From Klebsormidium nitens (Eukaryota > Streptophyta > Klebsormidiophyceae > Klebsormidiales > Klebsormidiaceae): DNA of 64,000 nt. The notes under the pieces are model-generated. The model worked only from the letters and a program-made list of their open reading frames with translations, had not been told where the DNA came from and ran no database searches. The DNA lies in assembly GCA_000708835.1 (NCBI GenBank), contig DF237077.1:62001-126000 (forward strand), given 5' to 3'. Shown here piece after piece: positions 1 through 10,867 of this stretch. The position numbers and the translations under genes were made by a program. How positions within the stretch are numbered: the stretch's first letter is position 1; every line of letters begins with the position of its first letter.

Positions 1-9
1 TGCAAGCTA

Positions 10-3000
10 CTATCCTGTTCCTTGCGTGAGGGGAACGCTCCCGCGCACGTCGACATATAGCTCAGCATCCTGCTGCGTGAGGCCAGCTGACGTCAGGCCG
101 TTCACGAGGGCCTGCTTGTACGTTTCTGACGGGGGCCGCGTACTAAATGCTCCGTTCAGAAACTCACCGGCGTAGTCTTCCGAGCAACTGCAGTGGAACG
201 TAGAGACGAATCGTTATCGGGAATGGACCGGACCTTGTTTTTGTGAGACATCGTGCAACCCTGACATGCCTCCGCAAGACTGGCAGCTCGTCGAATTGTG
301 AAGAAAGGGATGGACAGGAAGGTTACTGATGGGGCGGCGTATTCAATGCTCCGGCTCAGGAATCTCCGCGTAGTTTGCCGAGCGGCTACGACTCTTAAAT
401 GGGAGTCGGCACTCCCTTCTGCTAGGAATTGGCACTATGCCTCCATACGACTTGCAGCACGTCATAACGAGGCGGAGGAAAGGCGAGAATCCAAAGGATC
501 AGTGGCAATCCGCCGGACGAGAGAGCGCGCCGGACGAACGTTTACTTGGTCATGGTGGTAAGAACAAAACTGGGCGGTGATCCACAAAAGAATAGATCAG
601 AAAGAGATCGCTGCTCACGTGAATGTTAGAACGGGTTCCCCGGCATGGTCTCCGAGATAGAGGATGTTGCCATACCACCGGTCCTGGAACAAGAAAGTGC
701 AGCGATCAACATTCTGAAGCACCATCAAGGCAAAGTCAGGCCCGAGAGTGCGAGCACAAGGTACATGCAATATGAGTTTCCCAGGGATTCAACCATTCGG
801 CAAGCGCTTGTCACGACGTGAACTTGACATTTAGAAACCAGATGTGGGCGAAGGGTTCTCCCTGATTGCGTTCTCGTCGCATTGTCAATCACCACTCCGT
901 TCGAGATCCTCAGCTGGATTGCAGGGACCGCCGCTAGGCATGATTGGATGGCTCGAAGCAGCCGCTTTCCCCTCTCATACCCTTCCCTTTCCCGCCAATC
1001 TCTGCAGAGTGACCCTCACCTGCAGGGAAGCCAGGCCGGGCGGCGACGCGTTTCCCGAGCGCAGCTCCGGCAGGTCTGCTGCAGCTATGAATGGTGTCGC
1101 CACGTCAGAAGGAAGTATCCGGTTCTCCTGCGCTACCACTTGGTTGAACTGCTCCAGCCTGGAAACACGAAAACGGACTCACGTTTCGTGAGCACGTAGA
1201 CGCAGAAACAGCAGCGTCCAGACGAAAGCGACCCGCGGAAACCAGGGGACTCACTTCTGCATACACGGCCAGTCTCTCTTCCAAGTTGCTTACAGCGTGA
1301 CTTCTGCCGGTAGTCCGTACTCTGCAAATCAAAGACAAACCGGACCAAAGAACTTGCTTCCATGAATCAAAGGAGAAGACAGAAGAGGGGGGGTGCACAT
1401 AGTTTACGCCGTCTCTTCTCCACTACTGAAAACTGTCCCGACTTTACCCATCGACGAAACAGGGCCCATCGCAAGATGCAGTCGCAAGATTCCGCTCACG
1501 TGATCCGGTAGGCCCGCAGGATCGCCGTCGATTCCGCCCCCGGCATATTGTACGGCAGCAGGAAGGCCACACCGCCATCGCCCCACCGCGCAGTCGACTT
1601 GTGGCCAAAGAAGAGCCGTCGGCGGACCAGGAATGTCTCTTTGGCGGTCGGCGGAGCTGGGTCCGTCGTGCCAGCGCAGGCCGTACCCATGATGTTGAGC
1701 TGCAGCCACAGGGTATTGAAGTGGTTGTGACAGCCATTATGGCCAAGCATAATAAGCCACCTTCCGGGAACGGGTGGGGTTAGTATTGGAGTTCAGGGTG
1801 GGCACCGGTGCGGAGCAGGTGTTGGAACAAATGTCAATATCAGCTTTGTCTTGATGTAACTTGCTCTTTCATTACTCTTTCCAGAAAATCATGGTTGTTA
1901 GCCAGCTTGATCAGAAGACCGCGCAACGTACTTTGAGGATTCCCCCCTGCCATGGTGATATCTTTCCGACTCTGTAAGCACGGGCTTGCCACTTGTCCAG
2001 ACTTCACAACAGTCCTGAAGCGACGCTTTCATGGTTTTTTCTAAATCTCTCAAACGCACGCTCTGCTCGTTCGACGTTCTCGTCCAGAGATAGCTCTCGC
2101 CACTCGTCGAACCCTGCACTCACCTTCCCCCCCTTGATGTAGCACAGGAAGCGCTCCTCCCACAGGTTGCTCCCAAAGCTCGCGTACCACACGTATGTCG
2201 TCCGACCGTCCAAATTCGCCCCGCTTCCGACGTTTCCCATCGCTCCGCTTTCATTCTCCCCCGGATGCAAAAGCCGGAACCCAAACTTTGACGTGTCCAG
2301 GCGGTGGCTCTCCCCACTGGACGAAGCGCCCGCGTTTTCCGGGCCCTCGACCGGGATCCGTCGGAACCCCCCTTGAGCAGCTGCACCTTGACCCCCCCAT
2401 TCCGATTCCAGCTTCAGATTCAGCTCTTTCAGCCTGCGCACCTCTCTCTCCAGTTCCGCGATCCGCCGGTCCCGGGGATCAGCTTCCTCCCCCCATCCCT
2501 CGGCCGTGCTCTCTTCCGCCGCTGAAGGCCCCACGCTCTCGGCAGAAAAGGTCGTCCGCTCTAGTTCGACGACGATGACTTCGCTCTCGTCCGCGTACTC
2601 GTCGCTTTCTGGGCTGCTGGGCTCTAAGTCCTCGACTGGGGCTCCGTCTCGGGCGGCTAGGTTGGGTTCGCTCGGGGAGATGACGACTGGGGGGCCGATG
2701 AACACGGGGGCGCCTACCGGTACCTCGGTTACCTCGGTGACTTCCAAGATCTCAATTGACTGCAGGAAGAAGTTTTCTGTTTCAAAATATCCAAATAAAG
2801 CGGATCTGCCGTTCGATTTTCAATCATGGGTTTCTTTGTTCCATATTTTAAAAAACCAAATCTGCCGTTCAATTTCAGAAAAGCGTTTTATCGTAAGACT
2901 CTCTCATCACAAAACAATTCTGCCGTTCGGCTCTCAACAACCCGTTTCCTTGTTACAGTACCTCACAACGGAACAAGTCTGCTGTTCGACTCTCAGCAAT

Positions 3001-6000
3001 GCATTTCCTCACTACAGCAATCGACAAAAAACCGATCTTGCCGGTCGACTCTCAACAACGCAATTGCTTGTCACAACGAAACAACTCTGCCGTTCGAGTC
3101 TCGACAGCTTGCGAGCGATCCATGCTGCCTTAGGAATAATCACAGACGACAGTCCGTCGTACTGCGCAACGGACCTACATCCAGTTCAGGCGAGCAAATG
3201 AGCTTGCTGCAACCGATTTCGAGATGAATGAAAGCGACTGCGGCGCACGATGCGTATTCGATAAGTCCATGTCGTGACGACCAGACTTCGTCTACGCAAG
3301 CCGAAGGGCAACTCGAAAAGTGAATATAGAAAGGCGCAGCTTAGATTGAAAAAGTGCGGGCGACATCGAAATTGGTCAAAAGACAAGGAGTATTGAGATG
3401 CCACGTAGCGGCACATACCTCAATGACAATCGGCACCTCGGGATGCAAGCCGTCCCAATACGGAGCCAATGCCCCACGGACCTGCATAGAACAGCGGCGT
3501 CAGACCGGTCCCTTCTTCAAGTCAAGTCGTGACGAGCGCGACGAACAGAAACGACGGTGAGTTAACACTCTAGCGGCGGCTTTCCTTGCGTCAACAAACA
3601 ACAATTGGTCCCCTACGGGAGAAAGCTGAAGGCCAGCGTCCAGGGGTGATACTTTCGGGTTGATTTTTTTGAGTATTCGTCATGCTGCAATCCTGATGGG
3701 GTGTCCCCGGGGGTCCAGATAACCATCTAAATCATGAAGATCAGCATTTACGAAAGACGTCATCTCGACTTGCGATTCCCGGGCTAGGAAAACATCGGCG
3801 CTGCCTCTCGCTGCTGGATATCGCTGGCGCCTAATGCTACACACAATGCTACTGGGTGCTGAGAACCTCTCCCAGCAATCTCAAAGCAAACACCTAAAAC
3901 CTCTTTGGATACTCTTTTTTCCCCAACGAAGCTTAATCTTCATGCAAGAACCACTCCAAAAACCTCACTTGATCCAGCAGCTCGTAGGTGCAGGACTGCA
4001 ATTTTAGGGGGGTGTCTTCTGGAGGCGCGTCCATTGGGGGATCCCCGAGAAGCACGGACGTACAGGCGGCGTACGACTTCGAGATGGATTCCAGGTTGTA
4101 CCCCCCCTCGAGCGCCAGCACCAGCTTCCCCCCCGCTAGCTCGAGCAGCTGGTGCGTCATGTGGGAGTAGCCGTAAGGCGTGATCTCGCACTCGCCCAGG
4201 GGATCCCCCTTGGCTGCACAGAGTGAACGTGGGAAGAGTTGGAAGACTTGCCAGTATGTTAGGTCACAGCGATCCAAGATTCAACAAGGCTTAGTGGGAA
4301 GTTCTTCGCGAGCTCGGACGGTGATGCCAGATAAGTTTTGGCTGAAATACCAGGATGTCGTTCTCGCACGACATAAATCCGTGACTTTTGAAGCTGAAGT
4401 GCGCATCAAGCAATCGACGCAGGGCCCACAATGTCAACTGAGTGGCCCGTCAAGGACGTGGGACTTCGCAATGAGCGAACACGAAGATGCACACATTTGA
4501 AAGTCGAACGCTTCAAGCAGATCGTCATGCTCGGGCTCCTTATACGCAGAGACAACATGTTGTTCTCGACGGGTTGTTCAATACGTTCCCAGAAGGCGGG
4601 GAGCACAAAGTATCGGTCGATCTCCGTATATTTCGCACCTCAAGCATTTCAGACTGGCGTTGCAACATGCTGACTTTGCAATTTATCGGGCCGAGATGAG
4701 CGAACCTCGCGGGGAAAGACAGCCAACGTTTAACAACTCGCCTGCATCGAAGCCCGCCGAGATGAGCACAATCTCGGGGTCGAACTGCCGTGCGATGGGC
4801 ATCAGCACGCGGTCCCACGCCGCCAGGTAGTCGGCGTCCCCAAACCCCTCCCACGGCCAGGGCACGTTCACATTGAAGCCCTCGCCAGGGCCCGCCCCGA
4901 CCATGTCCAAGTTTCCGTCCGGGGAGCAGGGGTAGAAGGAACCAAAGTCGTACCTGGAATGACATAAGCGTTCCGTACATGTGTCTGGCGGCGGATGATT
5001 CATGATGAACATCCGTTGCTGAAACGAGATAAGGTGGGGGATGAGGGTGTAATCTAACAAGAGCAAGAAGTGGATTCAAGGCAGCAAAAGAACTGCAGGA
5101 GAGAATGCAAAGACGTAAGGTGGGTCGTTCTCGACTCTCTCTTATCCAGCTTTCCCTTCAGCCGAATCAGAAGACGAGTAGCATCCCCGAAAAGAAAACA
5201 TAGACAAATGGTAGGAGTTGCGTCGCAGGAAGAGATGGCTGAGAGCAAGAGATTTGCGAAACAGTACCTCTGACAGGCAAAATCGCACTCCTCTCAAAGA
5301 CGAGCCATACCTGTGAGGGGAGAAGTATAGAACGCTGGGGTCCTCGTAGAACATGTGCTGGGTGCCGTTCCCTGCAGGCAAGAACCCAACGCTCAAACGC
5401 TGGAAAAGAAGGCCAACAGCACCAAGGCGTCGAAGTGTCACAGCATCGTTCTTGTCTCATGGCATGATGCTCAGACGTAAGAAGCGCAGAAACTTCGAGA
5501 ACCTCGACAGTTGCATCGATGAACGAGGAAAAGACAAACGAAGAATTTCTCCGCACAAAGAACTCACCGTGGTGGATGTCCCAGTCGACGATCAAGACTC
5601 TCTTAACCAGCTTCTGCAAGGCGCAAACAAGGAGACGTCAGTTGCAACGCCCACGGTAAAAAGTTAATATCAAGTCCACACAAAGGATTCATGAGCTTGC
5701 GGTTGCCTGTCTGGAGTATCTTACAATTGGCATTCAGCTGAAATCATGGATTCAGGGACAGGAGGCAATTGGTGAACAGCGTATCCGTCATGAGCTCGCA
5801 ACAACAAACATATGCGATGAAATGCAACGATTGCGAGCCTTCTAGATGTGCTCCACACTGACCAGCTTGTGAACCAGCCAGTGCGCAGCGACCGCGACGT
5901 TGTTGTACAGGCAGAAGCCCATGGGTAAGCCCGCCTCTGCATGATGGCCGGGAGGCCGGACTACCGCTGCTGCGCGGTCCAGCTTGCCTTGGGCGACTTG

Positions 6001-7501
6001 GACCGCCACCTGGCACAAAGTAATTCACTGGAGGCTGGCCAAAGTCGAAGAGAAAGAAGGAAACGGATCCAACAGAAACACTGTCCGAATGTTTCATGGT
6101 CTCAAGATAAATTGAGTTGTTGGTTTGGATACTGAACATTAAGTAACATTAGATCCCGTTGTGTCAGAATTTCTTGTATCGATACATAACAAGCATAACA
6201 GCGGTCCACCGGTCATCGAACAAAGGTCCACCAATAAGATCGGTGGTAGGCAAGTGGATAGAGGAAATTGCTGCAATGTGGACGAGAGTTAAAAGCCTTA
6301 AAGGATTTTTCTTTTTGTAACTTCTCAACCCATGGACGCATTGCTGTTGGAGATTCGATATCTGTGGCAAAGGAGCGTGACATGAAGCAGGTTACTTGGA
6401 TCATTGGTCACTTGAAGTGGTCACTGGAATCTCTCTTGCGTCAAGTTTTGCTAGTTGACTCACCTCAACCACCGAGCCTGCAGCCAAGAGGGAGGACGCG
6501 GTGGATCCCTCGTTAAAATAGATAGAATTGAACTTTGCGGCCAGAGCAGTCCGCCCCTGCACCCCGTACGACCTCTTGGAGATGTCCTTCATCAGAGTGA
6601 TGTGCCCCTTGGTGTGCACCGTCTCTAGTTCTTCATCGGTAGCGTCGCGTGCTGGCACCCGAATCATTCTGCAAGCAGCCCATCGCTCGTCAAAAGTCCA
6701 GACGACCTGAGAACTTAAAGGTAAACGAGCTTCCAAGGTGCCAATAACTGGAGCAGAAGTTTGTGCAGGGCTTCTGAAATTTCGCCAGAAGACCGCAAAT
6801 CCTCTCCATTACATCTTAACTCCTCAGACCTGGGTGACTTATTGTAGACTGTGACTGTAGACTGTAATCCCGTAAGCTGTTTCTGGTTTATGTGCGTCTT
6901 TCATGAGGTGGCTGAAAATCTCTCACGGGCATCTGCAAAAGATCTGTGGGGGCAGGCAAGGTCAAGCTGCCAGGCGGGTGGTGCTTTTCCCGAGTGATAT
7001 GCCACCACCCATCACCGATAGGGGGAATGTATAAAGTAGAAAACACAGTTGTCCAACAGCATGTGTGCATTGTATTCAACGCACTGCGTAGTAGACATGC
7101 GCGTTCCTGTCAACCTGCTGCAGAAGATAACAACATTCGGGCGAATGCTGTGGCAGGCACATCGATGCAATTGACATAGTGGACGTCACTTCTCACCTTG
7201 AGACCAGCTTCTCTTTCTTGAGCTCAGCAAAGATGGAGCTGATTCTTGCTGGTTGCTCCGGGTGGTCTCCTTTTGGGTGCGCGTGCAACATCATCTGCTC
7301 AGAGTACACCAGCCCCACCCTTGGCTCTTGAGACGGGCCTGCTTTGCCCGGTGTCGCGGCAGGGGCTTCGTTGAGATCAATCCCGTCCTTCGCTTCAGGT
7401 GATTCATCTGCTTGCAATGGAGTCTTTGCTGCTTCAGGGCTCTTGTCCTCCTCGATTGATAACGAACCCAAGCGGAGCTCCAAATCCGGACTGGTGGCCA
7501 T
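10..7501 (-). CDS. HDA5: Class II histone deacetylase with C-terminal gamma-glutamylcyclotransferase-like domain (HDA5 type)
   Basis: Predicted zinc-dependent lysine deacetylase of 812 aa. I read 12 exons: 7197-7501, 6464-6668, 5863-6009, 5568-5613, 5311-5371, 4742-4953, 3969-4213, 2124-2759, 1500-1699, 1020-1158, 619-683, 10-187. Phases agree at every junction and the sum is 813 codons. After an acidic leader (about 1-70), residues 75-400 are the deacetylase: [10 protein letters not shown] (His192, His193), DWDIHHG (zinc ligands Asp231, His233), SAGFDA (Asp324) and EGGYNL (Tyr364), so it looks catalytically intact. The tail has YASFGSNL and CYIKGGK, then [10 protein letters not shown], as in cyclotransferase-like folds; plant HDA5/HDA18 proteins are, from memory, built this way. 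The start is the first ATG of the frame. Intron 6 has a GC donor. If intron 7 is retained, the frame stops at 3933-3935 and gives an enzyme without the tail. The exact start of exon 4 (5613 or 5610) is uncertain. Confidence 0.88.
128..475. repeat. Decayed tandem duplication of the last HDAC exon edge
   Basis: Positions 128-305 and 328-475 are diverged copies in the same direction. Matching anchors are 128-153 with 328-353, the stretch around 165-190 with 362-390, and 265-295 with 436-470. The left copy contains the acceptor and first part of the last HDAC exon. The right copy lies wholly inside the preceding intron. A one-base gap and an in-frame stop in the right copy show it is no longer a usable coding exon. 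Confidence 0.75.
2806..3135. repeat. Minisatellite of about 57 bp, six degenerate units, in HDAC intron 7
   Basis: The word CTGCCGTTCG or a near variant recurs at 2806, 2862, 2920, 2979, 3037 and 3087. From the second or third unit on it is followed by CTCTCAACAA-like text, then a TTGTTACA-like stretch and an ACAAC-rich end. Spacings of 56, 58, 59, about 58 and about 50 bases define an old tandem array. It begins about 45 bp upstream (in genome order) of the acceptor of the cyclotransferase exon, so it sits in the last third of the intron. Confidence 0.8.
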
Positions 7502-8605
7502 TCTTGCGACCAGACTCCAGGGTCGGGCTCTAGAAAGCAAGAGCTAGAATCCTGAGGCGCCCACTCTGAAGCGCCCACGTTCCAAGCTCACCTTTTAAGT
7601 TTTAGAAGAATGCCGTGCCCTTTCTCAATTGCGCATGAAAGCTTCAACTATGACATGGATGCCGACGAGTTCCTGGACGCGGCCGCGTTGCGCGGGGCCT
7701 GGGCCATTGAACCCGCGGCCGGCCGCCGGCGACCGGGCAATCATGACTCGGAAGTAGTACCGTCGTGACGCGCGCAGTTGGCGCGTATCGCGCGGCCGCT
7801 AGCCGCCAGGCTGGCCCGGAGGCTGCGCTTATTGTTGTGACGCTGACAACACTGTGGGGCCGGGGACATTCGGCCACACTGCAACTTGGCCAAAGCTGGT
7901 GACATGCAGTTTTGTCCAATGCAACCGAACAGTTGGTGCAGGGTGGCCGGACGGGTGCGCGCTTTCCCTGCTCCTGCGCACTCCATCCCCCCGATTTCTT
8001 GTACGAGACTATCCAAAGTAGTTGTGATGCTTTTCTGCTTCGATATGGCGCACGTACTTTTCGCGCAAGCAATCTGTCGGCTGATCACCTGTTACGTTAG
8101 CTCGGATAACGTCATGATTGATTCTTGGATCTCAATCTCATAGGCAAGCATCGCCTTCAATCAGGTCAACGTTGTAACCAGCTGAGAGAAGGAAGGCTCG
8201 GAAGGCTGGGAAGTCGCAATTGCGATTGGATACTGAGAGCCTGTGCTGGCTGAGCGTGGGACTTCCGCTGCTCAATGCTGGCCGTTGGATCCGTCATCAG
8301 CTCGTTGGTTGAATGACGGACGAAGTGCATGCTTTCCAGCTTATCCGAACTGCCTAAAGAAGTCACTTACTTAGGAGATCCTATGAGAGTCCTATAGCAG
8401 ATATCAAAGCAGATGGCCATCGGAGGACATCGCATTGAAGGAGTACGAGACTCGCGAAGTCGGTCATCAAAGCCGAAATAGATTTGAGGGTCTCGTTGGC
8501 CGATTCTTCCCCGCATTCTCCTGAGCGAGTTGGAGGTATTGGGATACACCTTCCTTCAACTTGAAGCTCAGGCCAAGGAAGTTTTGCCGGCGGCCGAAAG
8601 GCACC
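7502..8605. promoter_or_regulatory. Divergent promoter region between HDAC and MYND genes
   Basis: This 1.1-kb gap separates two outward-facing starts and must hold both 5' leaders and promoters. It includes a GC-rich block around 7640-7830 with the 12-bp palindrome GCGGCCGGCCGC at 7715-7726. I recognise no TATA box or factor site with confidence. No supported coding exon was found in it. Confidence 0.5.
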
Positions 8606-10867
8606 ATGGCGGATCAGCCTGCTCTTAGCCGTGCCAAGGAATTGCTGGACCGAGAGATGTCCCATTTTACAGAGAAGCTGGCTGGACTAGGGACTGCATC
8701 TCCTCAGGAGAAGCGCAGCGTTCTGAAGCACCACCACGAGCGCATGCTCGCGCTTGCGAAGTCAGCTGAGGCGGGGCTTAACGCTCCGAAAGTGGGGCAA
8801 GTTTATTCGCGACCCAGCACAGCACAGCGGCAGGCGCCTGCCCCGAAAAGCCCGGTTCAGGAGTTGCATGACGCCTTCAAACATTCTCTCGCTGAGTTCG
8901 AGCGCTCCATTGAAAGGGCTGGGCTTGAGGAGCTGCACCGAGAGGTGGTGCTGGAGACGGTGAAAGCGAACGCCACAAGAATTGGGTCGGGGGTTCACGG
9001 CCTGCCCCTTGCGGCGGCCCCATGTGCGAACGCGCACCCGAGCTGCGGCCGCGTCTGCGAGGCTCGCGGCGCGCATGCGTGCGCCGCATGCCATTTGGTG
9101 AGCTACTGCCGCAAGGAGTGCCAGAAGGAGCACTGGCCGGTTCACAAGCGGGACTGCAAGCACTCCGACGTGGGGCCCGGTTGGCAGCCCCGGTGGAAGC
9201 GGGAGGGGAGGCGCCCCAACTGGCTCACCGAGGGGATCCCCCAGTTGGGCCCCCTGAGCGAGCACCTCTGGGGCAACACCCCGGCGTTCTCTCTCCTGGG
9301 GCCGCCTGGTTCCGAAGCCGCCCGGGGGCTCCTGCAGGAGAGTGATGACGTCATCCGGCTCTGCTTTGCTGCGTCGGGTGATCTGAGGAACGTCGTCAGC
9401 ACAATCGCGGGACTCCCGGTTGGGTACCGGGGCAGAGTGCGGGTTATTGCGAACGACCATAACCCGAAAACGGCGGCCCGGAACCTGGTGCTGCTTCAGA
9501 TCCTTGGGCAGCTGGGAGAGGACGGAATAGACATGGCGATCGCGGTGTGGCACTCGCTGGCGGTCACGGAGGCGCAGGATCTGGCGCTGTCGCTGCTCGT
9601 TGACAATCTCAACCTGGAGGAAGTCTTGGAAGACGACTCCAAAGCGTCGTGGGCTGTTAAAAAAAGCCGGTCCAGAATCAACGCGCGCTTTGCCAGGCCG
9701 GTCTGGGCGCGCCTAGTCCAAATGATGACGTCGCCGCTGACGCTGCAGAGCGCGGCCGACCAGCGGGCGGCGAAGCTGGGGGATCCCTCGCGGGCAGACT
9801 TCGTCGACCGCATGCTCCAGAGCTTCCGGCCGTTCCACCGGGCGTCCATCGCGCGGTTCAGAGACTTCGGCTTGCTGCTGCCCTTCGGAGCCTTCAACGC
9901 GCACCATAACACGCCCAGCAAGTTTCTGCTCGACCCGGAAGCAGGATACACGCTCGATCATCTGGCGGATCCGCTCTGGGGTTGGCGGATAGATGAGGTT
10001 TTGGAGGCCGGAAAAAGGCACAATGTACCCAAAAACGACCTGCACGGGAGCCTCTTTTTCTTACTCCGAGAACGGTTGGCGTCCGTGGTGGAGAAAATGC
10101 GAACGGCTGAGATTGTCTTCGAGCTGTTCTGCGAGGACGCTTCCGACTTGGCGAACCGGTTGAGAGTGACCGGGGTGTTCGACGCGGGGGAAAAAACTGT
10201 GCCGGCCGTGCCGGGAGGTGTTACGAACAAGAGCGGCTCCGGATCGACGAAACAGAGAAAGAGGAGAGGAAAGTCGGAGGGAACGGAGCCGCCCGCGCCC
10301 CGACATGCAACGGAAGTCGGCCTCTTTCAACGCGTGGAAGTGTCCAACATCTGTGACGAGAACTACGTGGGCGTGACGCGGGTGCTCAGGGACTGGGGCC
10401 GGTTGCTCGCGCCGGGGGGCGTGCTGGTCGGGCTGTTCATGAACTGGACAACGGATGTGAGCTCCGGTACGGCGCGACTTTTCGCGGGTATGAAGCCGGA
10501 CGAGTATCTGACGGCGACGCGAAGGGTCGGGGAAGCCGCCAAGAAGTGCCCCGGGGTTCTCGAGCTGGTGCAATCGCAGATGATGCAGTTTGACGGAACC
10601 GCCCTCCCCAACTTCGGGCACGATTACAGCAAGGACTTTGAGGCGTACTTGAGGCAGCGCGGGGCGGTCAAAGAAGCGGCGAAGCAGGGTCTCGTCAGGA
10701 GCGGAGTGCATCAGATCGTGGCGCCGCGCTTGGGGGTCCCTGTCGGGGCTCCGAAAAAAAGCGTGCCCATCGAGTTCTTGAAAACGGTGGACGACTGGTA
10801 CTGGTCTGTCTTTGCAAATGACGGGACTGGTACGGAGGTGTACACAGAGTGGGTCAAGCAGAGATAG
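8606..10867 (+). CDS. MYND zinc-finger protein with DUF4470-like domain
   Basis: An uninterrupted frame of 753 aa; function unknown. The ATG at 8606 is chosen over the in-frame ATG at 8561 because of its strong context (caccATGGcg). Residues about 140-186 form a MYND zinc finger: a C-x3-C pair, then CAAC, YC, C, H and C in the usual spacing, a protein-interaction module. Residues about 222-335 resemble DUF4470 (PAFSLLG..., then CFAASGDLRNVVSTIAGLP and a downstream ARNLVLLQILGQL), seen in fungal and algal MYND proteins and in the dynein-assembly factor DNAAF3. A further conserved-looking block near 10340-10460 (VSNICDENYVGVTRVL, then LLAPGGVL) fits the C-terminal part of such proteins. The N-terminus is helical and basic. 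It is the only intronless gene in the window, and it is GC-rich. The call rests on motif memory, not alignment. Confidence 0.82.
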   Translation: MADQPALSRAKELLDREMSHFTEKLAGLGTASPQEKRSVLKHHHERMLALAKSAEAGLNAPKVGQVYSRPSTAQRQAPAPKSPVQELHDAFKHSLAEFERSIERAGLEELHREVVLETVKANATRIGSGVHGLPLAAAPCANAHPSCGRVCEARGAHACAACHLVSYCRKECQKEHWPVHKRDCKHSDVGPGWQPRWKREGRRPNWLTEGIPQLGPLSEHLWGNTPAFSLLGPPGSEAARGLLQESDDVIRLCFAASGDLRNVVSTIAGLPVGYRGRVRVIANDHNPKTAARNLVLLQILGQLGEDGIDMAIAVWHSLAVTEAQDLALSLLVDNLNLEEVLEDDSKASWAVKKSRSRINARFARPVWARLVQMMTSPLTLQSAADQRAAKLGDPSRADFVDRMLQSFRPFHRASIARFRDFGLLLPFGAFNAHHNTPSKFLLDPEAGYTLDHLADPLWGWRIDEVLEAGKRHNVPKNDLHGSLFFLLRERLASVVEKMRTAEIVFELFCEDASDLANRLRVTGVFDAGEKTVPAVPGGVTNKSGSGSTKQRKRRGKSEGTEPPAPRHATEVGLFQRVEVSNICDENYVGVTRVLRDWGRLLAPGGVLVGLFMNWTTDVSSGTARLFAGMKPDEYLTATRRVGEAAKKCPGVLELVQSQMMQFDGTALPNFGHDYSKDFEAYLRQRGAVKEAAKQGLVRSGVHQIVAPRLGVPVGAPKKSVPIEFLKTVDDWYWSVFANDGTGTEVYTEWVKQR

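Noticed and set aside
2506-3201. 231-codon plus-strand open frame
   Set aside because: It runs antisense through the HDAC tail exon and the minisatellite. Its length comes from the repeat unit and from coding bias of the opposite strand.
8762-9553. 263-codon minus-strand open frame
   Set aside because: Antisense shadow of the GC-rich MYND gene, with no family resemblance of its own.
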